Assembly (NCBI GenBank): GCA_003339415.1
Contig: PDHQ01000401.1
Span: forward strand, 1 to 26,791
Origin: Ophiocordyceps camponoti-saundersi (nom. inval.)
Taxonomy: Eukaryota > Ascomycota > Sordariomycetes > Hypocreales > Ophiocordycipitaceae
Reading direction: 5' to 3'
Length of the DNA stretch: 26,791 nucleotides
Shown one piece after another: positions 10,871-21,396 of the stretch. The notes under the pieces were generated by a model, which searched no databases, was not told the origin of the DNA, and worked only from the letters and a program-made list of their open reading frames with translations. A program made the translations under genes and the position numbers. Every line of letters begins with the position of its first letter. Positions within the stretch are counted from its first letter, which is position 1.

Positions 10871-13447
10871 CTAATACTTGCTTAACTACCTAAATAGAGG
10901 GTAGTTATTCCTAGAGAATATATATATATTAATAAATAAGGGCCTTATTAATCTTTATATTAAGCTTATTTCTCGTGCCCATAATTAGCTTATTTAATCC
11001 CTCTATAGTTAGCTTAACATCGTACTAGTATATACCTATATATATATGCCTCTAAACTAGAGACCGATTTATAAGCCGACTTCCCTCCTATATTACCTAA
11101 GTTTTCGCCCTACTATTAGTGCCTAGCGGAGACTACTACTAAAATACTATTAATACCTAATTCTAGCTTCGGCCTTACCCTTAACGATAATTACGATACT
11201 ATCCTAGGCCCTAATCGTAGCATATATAACTAGCGTATTACCCGTAATACTCGCCGCTATAGCTTATAACGCTAAGGTAATCCTAGTTACCCCTTATAAG
11301 ATAAAGGTAATAAAGAGGACCTCCGGAGAGGAGGGTAATCACGGCCTCGGGAAAGTCTTGCCCGCTAATAATAGTTTCGTAACCTCTATTTACGCGATTA
11401 GCCTCGCGCTAATATTTACGGAGCTTTACTAGAAATATACCGCTAAAAAAAACGTTACGTAAGCTATCGTTATTACCCTTAATAACGCTATCTCCTCCTT
11501 CTCTAAGGGATATACTAAAGCTTACACTAGCTACCTCGCTAACGCTATTAAGGATACGCTCTAATAAGCTATAAGCTTCGACGCGCCGTATACTATATAT
11601 ATTTATAGTATTAATTAATAACCTAAGACCCCTACTTATAAGTAAGATAATATCGCTAATATTTTCCTATTCTAAGCCGATATTATATTTAGCTTACTAG
11701 CCTTACCCCCTTAGCTATAAAAAAAAGCTAAGATAAACGAAATTATAGCTACTGCTACCGCTATTATAATTAAGGTAAAGGTATAGCTAGTAAAGCTAGA
11801 CCTTAAAGTCTTCCTCCGCTTTAACTCCTTTATTATATAATACTAAACCCCCCCCTTTATAATCCGTAAAGCTATAGCGGACGCTATTAGCTAACCGGTC
11901 TTAGATTTCCCCTTTATAAGAGCTACTAAAATAAGGTTCTTAGTTACCGCTACTAACCTTAACGCCTAAAAGCTCGCTATTACGAACGCGGTAAAAATCT
12001 ATATTACTACTAGCTATAATAAGGTAAATATTTTTAAGAAGTAAGCTACCTATATTATTTTTAATATCTTAATAAACCTTTATAATCTTATAAATAAAAC
12101 TTTTATCTTAATAGCTAAGCTTATTAATAGCGAGGCTAAAGCTTAAATAAAAGTTAAGCTTATAAGCTACTATTTATTAAATAACTAAAACCTCTAAGAT
12201 AAGCTTTTAGCGGCTACCTAAATTATCTTTTTCTTTTTTATAATTAAGCTTTTCTAACTTTTCGATATAAGTAGCCTAGCTTATATAATTAATAAAACCT
12301 CCCTACTTACTTAATATACTAAATATTTTAACTAATATAAAGCTAAACCTTATATTTAACTAGCTTATTATAAGACTTATAGAAAAAAAAAATATAGCGA
12401 GTATAATAAACTAGCGTAATACGCTAATTACTTTAAGGCCTATATCTCTACGTATAAGAAATACTTAGCGAGGCCTATCCGAAAAAATAAGGTCCTTAGC
12501 TGCCTTACTTAGGCTTAGTAGAAGCAAATCCGTAAGATAAGCCTCGCTACTTTCCTTACCCTCCGAAGCCTAGTAATAAACCTATTAGATAATAGCGCAC
12601 CCCTTAGCTAATAGGCTTAATAATAGGCTTAGTAAGCTTATAACCTTACCTCGCCGCCTATAAAGACTTATATTAATATTATAAAAATCGCTATAAACGA
12701 AAAGGTCTCCGAACCCGATTATAGTAAGCTTACCTTTAGCTTAAGCTCTAAAGATAACTCGGCTAGCTTAATAAGCTCCCCTTCTCCCTCCCCCGCCCCG
12801 CTTATAGCTAAGAGGTTCCCTAAGACCCCGGTGCCGCTACCCCTAATACCTAGCTTTATTAGCACTAGCCCGAACGCTAACTTAATAAAAGTTAAGATAG
12901 CAGATAAGGCCGCTAAAGAAAACGCTACTATAACCCCCTTACTTAAAAGTAAGAAAAGCCGTATTACTTACTATACTGCTTATTCTTAATAACTTAAGTA
13001 TACTATTAACGAATAAGTAATAAGGATTACCTAAAAGTATTCTAAGCTAATATAGCTAAAAATAGCGCTATATATAATACTACCTTACGATTTACTTTTA
13101 CTAACGCTATAAATATAGTTTTTCTATAAAAGCCCTTTTATAATAATAACTTACCCCCTTAATATTAAACTAAATCTTATATTAAGTTTAACTATTTTAC
13201 CTTTATAATATTATAAACTAATAAAGCTAAGAAGCCTTAAGTCTTAATATATATTTACTAAGGAAAGGGATATTAAGCTTACTTATAGCTTAAGCTTATT
13301 ACCTATAAAAGTAGCTATAAGAACCTAATCTAAGTTTAAATTAGTAAAACTACTTTCCTTAACGCTTATATCTAACTATATATTTATTAATTATAAACTT
13401 TATAGATCCTCCTTAACTAGTAGCTATATAAATATATTATAATTGCT

Positions 13448-13459
13448 AGGAACTTTAAC
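13448..13459 (+). pseudogene. Fossil LINE endonuclease motif (GDFN)
   Basis: AGG AAC TTT AAC reads Gly-Asp-Phe-Asn if the first codon was GGG and the second GAC. Asp and Asn here are metal-binding/catalytic residues of the AP-endonuclease-like domain that nicks target DNA in LINEs. The following codons (Leu-x-His-His type) also fit the family pattern. Confidence 0.55.
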
Positions 13460-14559
13460 CTTAAGTATTATATATAATAACTATACCTCCCCCGGGGGGA
13501 ATAAGACGCTAGCGCCACGGCCTTAGCTAATTACGCTTACCGATATAAGCTTACTATCTTAAATAAGCTAGGCTAGCTTACTTATAATTATAGAAATATC
13601 TTAAACTTTATCTTTACTAATATCCCCCTTACTTTTAGCGTAATCGCTTACTACCTTTATACGAGCTTTAATTACGAAACTATTATTATAATACTAAAAG
13701 GCCTTCCTTTTAATAACCCCCCTCCTTTATAATATATCCTTCGAAACTTACTTAAAAATATTATTAATTTTACTTTATAAGTAAAGGTAGGCGTGCTTAC
13801 CCTCCCCCTTATTATAGCTATAATAGGTAACTTTAATAAGTTAGCGGAAGCCCTTATCTCGCTTCTTAAATAAATAGTAAAGTCCGCTTATAAGCTAGCT
13901 AAGCTAGACTCTAAGCGGATTATATAATAAACGCCTAAGTATATAAAGAAGGTAATAACTATATAATAAGCCCGCCGCTAAGGCCCCCGAACTACCTACG
14001 CCCTTAATACCCGGAGAGCCCTAAAAGGGGAGGTTTATAAAGCGAAAAAGGAGTATTATAAGGATATTATTACTAAGGCTTTATTAGATAAGGATATCTA
14101 CTAAGTATTTAGCTAATATAAGAGGCGCTTATAGTTCGCCCCGCTCTTTTTATAAGTTAATAGCGCGCTTATTATTAAGCTTACTAAGAAAGCTATAACT
14201 TTTTAGAGGTACTTTCTAAAAAAGTTCTCGTAAAATAATAATTACTATTAGGTTAATAATATTTACTTTATATAAGTAATCCCTTAAGATAATAACTTTA
14301 CGTAAGCTAAGATTATAAAAGTAGTTTATAGCTTAAGTAATATAACCCTTAATATCGATAATATTATTATTAAGATATTAAAAGCTACGTAAACTTATAT
14401 TATAATAGCTATTACCGCGCTATACTAAGGCTACCTAACCCTAAGCTACTACCCCTTACCTTTTAAGAAAGCTTAAGTCGCCCTCCTCCTTAAGCTTAAA
14501 TAGGATATTAGTATAATTAAAAGCTAGCGCCTTATCGCTTTATTATCTTACTTTAGTAA

Positions 14560-15200
14560 GGGGCTTAAATATCTTCTTACTTAATATATTACCTAGAAAT
14601 ATATTTAATATAATATAATCTCCCCGTAATATATAAGTGCCTTACTTATAAGGTTATTTACTAATATTATTAGCTATCTTATTTATAATATTAAAAATAC
14701 CTTCGATTAGGGTAAAGTAGCTACCCTTATTATAGCTAATATATAAGGTACTTTTAATATAATCCTCTAAGTTTACTTTCTCTTATAAATATATTTATAA
14801 GGCTAGCTTAATAACTTACTCCGCTAAGTAAACTTTTTTATAATAGGAAAGCTTACTAGCGTTCGCTTAAATAAGATAGTTACCCTAATAAACTCGCTTT
14901 TTTATAGCTTACCGTAAAGCTCCCCTATCTCCCCTATATTATATATACTTTATACCGCCCCGATCTACTAATTAGATAAGCTAAGTAGCTACTTTATATA
15001 CGCGGATAACTATAATATACTTATAGTTAGTAAAGACTTAAAAGAGACTAGCCGCGAGGCTTAACGCTTATTTAATATTACCGTTTACTAAGAATAATAT
15101 AATAATACTAACTTTAACCTAGCTAAGACTAAAGTTATATATTTTACTAAGTAATAATAACCGGTATTATCTAGCCTTTATTATAATAAGCGCTAAATTA
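14560..15200 (+). pseudogene. Fossil LINE reverse transcriptase core
   Basis: CCG TAA AGC TCC CCT ATC TCC CCT (14,912-14,935) is the RIPped form of Pro-Gln-Gly-Ser-Pro-x-Ser-Pro. TAC GCG GAT AAC (14,999-15,010) is Tyr-Ala-Asp-Asp after one TpG>TpA change. These are the RT nucleotide-pocket and catalytic motifs with the spacing expected in LINE RTs (about 27 codons). Upstream sequence at about 14,560-14,700 also reads as RT palm/fingers with scattered stops. Confidence 0.72.
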
Positions 15201-15869
15201 CCTTACCGGAAACTATATATTAGCTAAGCCTCTAGCTTAATAAACGCCTTAACTAGAAATATTATATCTAAAAAAAAGCTATTAAAGCTAAGAAAATAGC
15301 TATATACGTTAAGGGACTTAGTTAAGTTTAGCGCGGGACCCCCCTTACTATTACCTAGAAAGCTATTAAGGCTATTATCGAAACTAAGGCGCTTTTTAAG
15401 GTAGAGGTCTAGTAGCTAAGGGCTATAAAACTTACTAAAAAAAATAAAATAAGAGAGGTCTCTATAAGCTTCTATAATTAAATTACTAAGCTATAAGTAA
15501 TACTTAACCTCGCTATTAGAGGCTACTTACTAGTTTAGAAAATAATAAACGTTTCGACCTTCCTTTAAAAGGCTAGTATTTTCTTAGTAAAAGTCGCCCT
15601 TAATAAAATATAGCTTAGGCATATAATACGCGTTCGTAACCTTAACCCCTTATATTTACTAGCTACTAGGGCTTATTATAACTAACGTATATTTTAGGGA
15701 TTACTACGCTAGCTAACTACGCTATAAAGAACTCTCTCTCTCTGCCTAGCTTTCCCCCGCCCTTTTCTAATACCCCCTTATTATAATAGCTTAGATAAAG
15801 GCCCTTACTTTTCGAAAGATAACGCTATCTAAGATTTCCTTAATTAGTTAAAATAGCTCCTATTAACTA

Positions 15870-16310
15870 ACCTCCTCGTTTTTACTAATAGATCCTAATA
15901 TAACCCCTCGCCCCCCTAATAATTTAAGGCGGTTATAAGCTTTAGCTTCTCCGTAAAAAGGGATAATATTATACTTACTTAAAGCTATAAATAGCTACTA
16001 TATATAGAAATATATAATATAAAAGTTTAGGGAGCGTTAGAAAGCTTACTAGTAGCTATTAAAATTATAAAAGCTAACGCCGCTTCCCCCCCCTTATTAT
16101 TATATATTTACTTTAATAATTAAGTAATCGTTACCTAACTTAATAATATATTTATAAGCTTTTCCTAATAAGAGTAGATTTATTTTTTTTAGGCCGCTTT
16201 TACTTATATAGGTAAGGTTTTTATTAAATAAATTCTTAGATATAAGAATATTCTAAGTAATAAAATAGCTAACCGCCTCGCTAATAAAGGGGCGCTATAT
16301 AGCCCCTTAA
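15870..16310 (+). pseudogene. Fossil LINE RNase H
   Basis: GTT TTT ACT AAT AGA TCC (15,878-15,895) is Val-Phe-Thr-Asp-Gly-Ser after two TpG>TpA changes, the start of a type-I RNase H with its first catalytic Asp. Near 16,257-16,296 codons read Asn-x-Ile-Ala-Asn-Arg-Leu-Ala-x-x-Gly-Ala, the usual end of the domain with its last catalytic Asp now Asn. An RNase H after the RT is typical of Tad1 and I-clade LINEs. Confidence 0.68.
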
Positions 16311-16729
16311 AATATAATAACCCTTCCCTAGCTTAAGTTAGCTAAGATCTTTAATTATATAAAGCTATAATTTTTACTTACTAATAGTAAAAATATTAGC
16401 TTAATCGCTATAAAAAATATAAACTATTTATTATAATTAAACTTACGGTAAAGATTAAGTTATTACCTTACCCTTAATTATATAAGCTACTTACCGCGCG
16501 CTTTAGCTATAAAGACTTTACTAAGTATTATAAACGCTTTTACTATAATAACGCCTAGCTTCTTTACTCTTATAATAAAAGGAAATCCCTAATTTACTTA
16601 TTTTTCTATAAGAAAGTTAAACTCCCCCCTTAGTAAGGATAATTATAGCTTAATATTATAAATATCCTAAGCTAATATTAGAAGGTATTTATTATAAGAG
16701 CGGCTAGGTTTTATTTTTTCGAGGATATT

Positions 16730-16938
16730 ATAAAGGTCTCACTAAGGCGATTATAGAAATAAGCTAAAGTAGAGTTATAATTAAAGCTATCGAAAAGAGG
16801 AAGGAGAGGGGAGAGAAGCCCCCCTCCTAAGCTAGCTATATACCCCGCGCGATAACTAAGCGCTATCGGGAAAACCTAAATATATCCGCTATAATCCCCC
16901 CTATCTAGCTATAATTAGTTATAAACTAATCCCTTATA
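16730..16938 (+). repeat. 209-bp repeat, copy A (LINE 3' end)
   Basis: Ungapped match to 18,296-18,504, with 12 differences by my hand count, all transitions. It lies 3' of the Tad-type C-terminal domain. Both copies stop matching after CCCTTATA, which I take as the LINE 3' terminus. Confidence 0.85.
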
Positions 16939-18295
16939 TAGCCCTTTTTTTAAGCTAGCTAAGAAGGTAAAAGCGTAAGATAGAAAAATTATATATTACT
17001 ACGCTAATAAGATATTTTATATAATTCCTAGTTAATAGCTTAATAGCCTTTATAAAGATAAGGATAAGAGGGCGGAAAAGCTTCCTTATAGCTTAAGAAA
17101 TTAAACTCTAATCTTTATAAGGAAGATTCTAATAAGCTTAAAATCGTAATACTACTTAAAATAGGAATTAATAAACTTATATATTAATAATAAAAACTTA
17201 CTTATATAGCTAATATATAAGATTAGATAATATTATATTAATTATAGAAAGCTTAGAGGATATTTTAATTATAGTAAATAATAAAACTAGCTATATATTT
17301 ATCGCTATATATTACTAGCGCTAATTTATAAGCTAAGGTATAATATAATTATAATATATACTTATTAATAAATCTACGCGCTTAAGCTATATACGGACTA
17401 TCTTTATATAAGGTAATATAACGAAGCTAGAAATTACCTAAGCTATAATATTTAATATATACTTATCCCTCCTTACTTATTATCCTCTTAATTAAAATAT
17501 TTTAAATTTATTTCTAATTATTTTACTTTACTTATAAAAAGCCCTAACTTTAATATTTTTATTTACTTATAAAGTTTCGGATAATTACGCTTAAAATAAC
17601 TAATTTAATTATATTAATAATAACGCTAGCGCTTAGTAATATTAAAATAAAATTATATAAATATAATATTTATTAAATTAGTAAAAAAAGGGGGCGGTAA
17701 ATTAACTAGCGCGTTAAGAATATTCTTAGAACTAAATATTTTATTAAAACTTTAGAGAAAGCTAGCGAAAGCTGCGTATATTATAAGCTAGTTTTTATAA
17801 TCTAAGCGCTCTTATAGCTTTTTATATAGCTTAGATAAAAATAAAATAATCTTAATATAGTTAAATTAATTTAATAATTTAGCTTTAAAAAAAGTATATT
17901 TTTACCTTATAATATATTTTCTAAGGGGCTCTAATAGCCCTTAATATATCTTAACTAAAGAAAAACTTACTTAGCGCTTCTTATAACTTTCCTTAAAAAG
18001 CTTAGAGATATATATTAAAAAAGCTTTAAGCTAATAAGAAAAATCTATAATTATAATAATATATAGAAAAAATATTTATTAGAAAATACTAAGATAAAAA
18101 AAAATATAGTAAAATTAAAACTTAAACTCCTTAATTATAGCTCCGTTAATTATAAATTTAGTATATATAATAGCTAGCTAAAAATCTAAGTTAAAATAAG
18201 CTAAAAATAGCTTTAATATAAGTAAAATTTAATAATATTTTATATTAAAATCTTATTTTTATATTTAGTTAGCGGTAAGAGGAGCTTTAATTAAT
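16939..18295. other. RIP-degraded AT-rich DNA, unclassified
   Basis: 1.36 kb between the full LINE and its truncated copy. No CpA/TpG to speak of and no open frame. I could not match a protein motif in any frame even allowing RIP changes. Confidence 0.55.
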
Positions 18296-18504
18296 ATAAA
18301 GGTTTTATTAAGGCGATTATAAAAATAAGCTAAAGTAAAGTTATAATTAAAGCTATCGAAAAGAGGAAAGAGAGGGGAGAGAAGCCCCCCTCCTAAGCTA
18401 GCTATATACCCTACGCGATAACTAAGCGCTATCGGGAAAACCTAAATATATCCGCTATAATCCCCCTTATTTAGCTACGATTAGTTATAAACTAATCCCT
18501 TATA
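18296..18504 (+). mobile_element. 5'-truncated LINE copy (209 bp, copy B)
   Basis: Ungapped duplicate of 16,730-16,938, sharing the same 3' end but none of the upstream LINE sequence. This is the signature of incomplete reverse transcription at LINE insertion. Ten of the 12 differences make copy B more AT-rich (C>T or G>A), so it seems more heavily mutated than copy A. I see no clear target-site duplication. Confidence 0.65.
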
Positions 18505-18970
18505 AATATCTATCTTAAGTAACCTTCTTAGCGCCCTGCTTTAATAGCTAATAAGAGCCTATTAGTAACTGTTAAGTTATTATAGCTTATAGCTAAGCTT
18601 TTACCCTTATAGTAATAGAGAAGAAAGCGATAGCGCGACGCTAGCTTAGGACCTAACTTATTAAGATCTAAGTATAGTACGAGCACTAATTCCGGCGGCT
18701 CCGGATTAGGCTCTAGCAGGTCTTAGACCTGCTAATCTCTTACTCTTACTTTCTTACCCGGCCTAGTACCGGCGGACCTTATAAGTAATAAGCTCTTATA
18801 CCCCCCTACCCCTAATATATCTAATATAATATTAGAGGGCTCGAATTTCTATAGTATAGCTATTAATACCCGCCTACTTATATATATAGTTACGTAACTA
18901 GCACGTAAGGCGTTATGCGGCGCCTTATGCCCCTCGGGAGGCGAAGGTCTCAGGGGCTCCGCCCCTAGGC
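18505..18970. other. Edge of the RIP block, partly mutated, palindrome-rich
   Basis: CpA and TpG reappear gradually and GC rises. No coding frame. Inverted repeats include a stem with 8-bp arms AGCAGGTC/GACCTGCT and a 3-base loop (18,715-18,733), a 14-bp perfect palindrome TAGTTACGTAACTA (18,887-18,900), AAGGCG...CGCCTT around 18,907-18,926, and AGGGGC-TCC-GCCCCT (18,952-18,966). This may be the terminus of another repeat, less fully mutated than the rest. Confidence 0.55.
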
Positions 18971-19254
18971 TCTTCTATGGCGTTAAATATACACACACAC
19001 ACATACCGATTTATAAGCTGGGAATACCACTAGGCTTAAAATGGACTAATGTAAACACGAAACGTTAGAGCTTCTCATTGGATTGTTGATGGCGGATATA
19101 ACCTTACCGATGCATTGCTAATAATCATTGTTTGCTTTCTCGACCCCAATAGTTTCTTGGCTCTACCCGCCTGCCTGCGGTTCTACAATATTACTTACCG
19201 ACCATGCAAAGTGCATCTCTATTGACTTAGTGGCTATTCGACACCTGCTGGCTG
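18971..19254 (+). promoter_or_regulatory. 5' flank and probable leader of the 713-aa gene, with upstream ORFs
   Basis: First unmutated sequence of the gene island. It starts with a short (AC)n run at about 18,989-19,003. Three short upstream ORFs precede the main ATG: ATG GAC TAA at 19,041, an 11-codon frame at 19,089-19,121, and an 8-codon frame at 19,204-19,230 whose ATG sits in a good context (ACCATGC) and which ends 24 bases before the main start. The transcription start is not known, so which of these are in the mRNA is uncertain. Confidence 0.45.
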
Positions 19255-21396
19255 ATGGAATCCGTATCTTCTCCCCCATCTAAACCTGGACTCGACGGAG
19301 TCGACACACAGCCTTGGACGGCAGTTCGATGCAAACGACTCCTCCGCCAGCTGCGGTCGCGCTTGAATGTCTTACGCCAGCTTGTCAGCGACAGTAAGAA
19401 CTCGCAGTCTGACCGGCAGAAGCGACTATACCAAGACGAGGACCATTCTCAGGCGCCCAAACGTCCACGCCTTACTTACGGCAACAGGCGACTAACGTCA
19501 TTCTCTGGCGGAGAGCTTCCCAGTGCGATGGTAACAACGCCGCCGCGGTCGATTCGTACCTGGGCGTCTATGGACCGGGAAACTTCGTCTCCGACCTCTG
19601 TTCCTTTTGACTTGACTACCCCCGTTTGGCGCAAGATCCGCGAGCAGCCTGATACCCCCATGTGCGTTGACGCAAGCCCGTCTCGAGATATGCAATTTGG
19701 AAGGGACTCATTGGATTGGCGATGCGAGCTGCGTTGCCTTCGTCGGGCAGTGCCCGAGAAGCGATTTCGAATACACGAAGCCACATTTTTTAGCCTTGAT
19801 GGGCTCTTACGGTCAACTGCGTCTGGGGCGCAGGACCCCCATCGGCGATCGCTTTTGAGCATTTGTTTGCGCAATATCCCAGCTTGCATCGCGAATATCG
19901 AAGCATACGACCAATATGCCGCCAAGATTAACGGTCGCTCTATGTTGGACTTGTCTCACGCCTCCTCCGATCTATACGAACAGCTCGAGACTCTCGGTTG
20001 CTCCAACAATGGGTGGCGCCCCTTGAAGCTGGCTCTACGAGCCCATACTATTTGGTTACTGTCGGAGGCCATCAAAGAGGGGTTACTGGAGCCTGAATAT
20101 GTACGGCTACTGGTACGGCTTTGTCTACGCCTCGAGTTCAGGGCAGAAGCCGGCGAGCTTTGCAGCTGTGTTGCAGCTACGCTACCCGCGCCTCGTAGCG
20201 CTGTCAGCAGCATGACTGAGCACCAGCAGCTACTTCCACTGCATGAAATGTTGAAATCACTCAAGAGTGAACGGCCCCTGGGAGATGCTTTGCTGTCTGC
20301 TTCTTTCCTTGCAAGCAGAGGTTTATTGCCGGTAGGCTGGTTATCGGCTGAAGCCTTTTCTGTGTTGTGGAAGTCAAGCCTCGAGTTCATTACCATACGC
20401 AAGATGGGGCCAGTTTTGATAAAGTTCATTTCAACATGCCTGCCGCTGTTGGCTTCTTCGGGGCCATCCCATCAAAGACACTGGCCTGTGGACAAAGAGA
20501 GGGTGTTTATCCGCTTCATAGCCGGCGCAGTAGTGGCAGCTACCACGGCAACAGCTCCTCACGGCGTCGGCAAAGAACAGAGGAAGCGTCGCGGCTGGAG
20601 ACGTGTACTATATTTGCTGGAACTTTGTCTTGCAGAGCTTCACTATCGAAAGGGGCAGCGAAGGCGGCAGCACCGAGGCTATGATGAGGGACGATTTATC
20701 CTTATTCTTGCCCGTTATCTCATCGCTGTCGACTCGCCATTTTCAGACCTGGCCTTCCAGCAACAGACCAAAGCAGAGCTTCGCCAAATGGCGCAGGCGG
20801 CTGATGGCAAAGCAGCTTCGCAGCGCTATTGTCACCAGGCGGCCACTGTCCTAGCCAGAATCGCTCACTACCGCAGCAGAAGCTCTTCGGTGCCTGGCCG
20901 CGAGATTGTGGCCGATTTATGTGCCAAACTGGAAAGCCTAGGCCTCGGTGAATATTTTGCAAGTGGCCTACGTACAGATGTTGCTTTTCTTCTCGCCCAA
21001 CAGACAAAGGACTTGAGAGATTTGGTCTTTGCGGAAAGTTTAACGAGCGTTAGGGCTCATAGCCATGTCAGTACCGTCTTTCCCGGATGGCACTGGGAGG
21101 AAGGAATCAGTGAATGGGTCCTCCCGAGACACGAAGCCGACAGAGCCGTCAACAGCGCTGCGGACTGGCCATTGACACAGGCGGCCGATCGCTGGATTCG
21201 CTCACATCGACGCCCCGGTCGGAGGGCAAACGAGACTACTGCAAAGACAAACCCCAGTGATAAGTCTGCTTCAGAAAAGGCGCCTGGAGAAGGCCAGTCG
21301 AAGCCCTTTACTCCTGCCACAGCTAAAGTTCGGCGAAAGCCATTGAAGTTACTGTGGCCTTCACCTGACAGAGACGATAGGGATGACTTGATGTGA
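19255..21396 (+). CDS. Conserved fungal hypothetical protein, 713 aa
   Basis: Intronless reading frame with normal codon use. The start is the first ATG after an in-frame TAG at 19,228; its context is weak (C at -3, G at +4). I do not recognise a named domain. Visible: a basic helix-forming stretch at residues 26-43, a short basic cluster PKRPR at 68-72 that could be a nuclear localisation signal, a Ser/Thr/Pro-rich low-complexity zone at 80-150, and a long Leu/Ala-rich helical core at about 160-600. A Trp-rich motif G-W-H-W-E-E-G-I-S-E-W-V at 611-622 looks like a conserved signature. The tail at 650-713 is charged and disordered, with basic clusters RRPGRR and RRKPLK. No signal peptide or membrane segment. 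A nuclear helical-repeat protein would fit, but that is inference. It lies 551 bp upstream of, and in the same direction as, the transporter gene, and about 300 bp from the RIP block without carrying RIP-type damage. Confidence 0.85.
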   Translation: MESVSSPPSKPGLDGVDTQPWTAVRCKRLLRQLRSRLNVLRQLVSDSKNSQSDRQKRLYQDEDHSQAPKRPRLTYGNRRLTSFSGGELPSAMVTTPPRSIRTWASMDRETSSPTSVPFDLTTPVWRKIREQPDTPMCVDASPSRDMQFGRDSLDWRCELRCLRRAVPEKRFRIHEATFFSLDGLLRSTASGAQDPHRRSLLSICLRNIPACIANIEAYDQYAAKINGRSMLDLSHASSDLYEQLETLGCSNNGWRPLKLALRAHTIWLLSEAIKEGLLEPEYVRLLVRLCLRLEFRAEAGELCSCVAATLPAPRSAVSSMTEHQQLLPLHEMLKSLKSERPLGDALLSASFLASRGLLPVGWLSAEAFSVLWKSSLEFITIRKMGPVLIKFISTCLPLLASSGPSHQRHWPVDKERVFIRFIAGAVVAATTATAPHGVGKEQRKRRGWRRVLYLLELCLAELHYRKGQRRRQHRGYDEGRFILILARYLIAVDSPFSDLAFQQQTKAELRQMAQAADGKAASQRYCHQAATVLARIAHYRSRSSSVPGREIVADLCAKLESLGLGEYFASGLRTDVAFLLAQQTKDLRDLVFAESLTSVRAHSHVSTVFPGWHWEEGISEWVLPRHEADRAVNSAADWPLTQAADRWIRSHRRPGRRANETTAKTNPSDKSASEKAPGEGQSKPFTPATAKVRRKPLKLLWPSPDRDDRDDLM

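Larger units (their letters stand above)
10871..16938 (+). mobile_element. RIP-killed Tad1-like LINE
   Basis: A degenerate non-LTR retrotransposon on the + strand. Relics in order: a former ORF1 at about 11.1-13.0 kb; an AP-type endonuclease Gly-[D>N]-Phe-Asn motif (13,448-13,459); the reverse transcriptase P-Q-x-S-P-x-S-P-x-L segment (14,912-14,941) and catalytic Y-A-D-[D>N] (14,999-15,010); RNase H V-F-T-[D>N]-[G>R]-S (15,878-15,895) and its tail N-x-I-A-[D>N]-R-L-A-x-x-G-A (about 16,257-16,296); and a C-terminal segment near 16,498-16,554 resembling the conserved tail of fungal Tad1 elements. Endonuclease, RT and RNase H on one strand without LTRs defines the Tad/I-type LINE order. The 3' end is set at 16,938 because a second copy stops at the same base. 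The 5' end is approximate. Confidence 0.72.

Noticed and set aside
12411..12460. CCHC zinc knuckle in LINE ORF1
   Set aside because: Possible Cys and His codons exist after reversing RIP, but the spacing does not fit C-x2-C-x4-H-x4-C.
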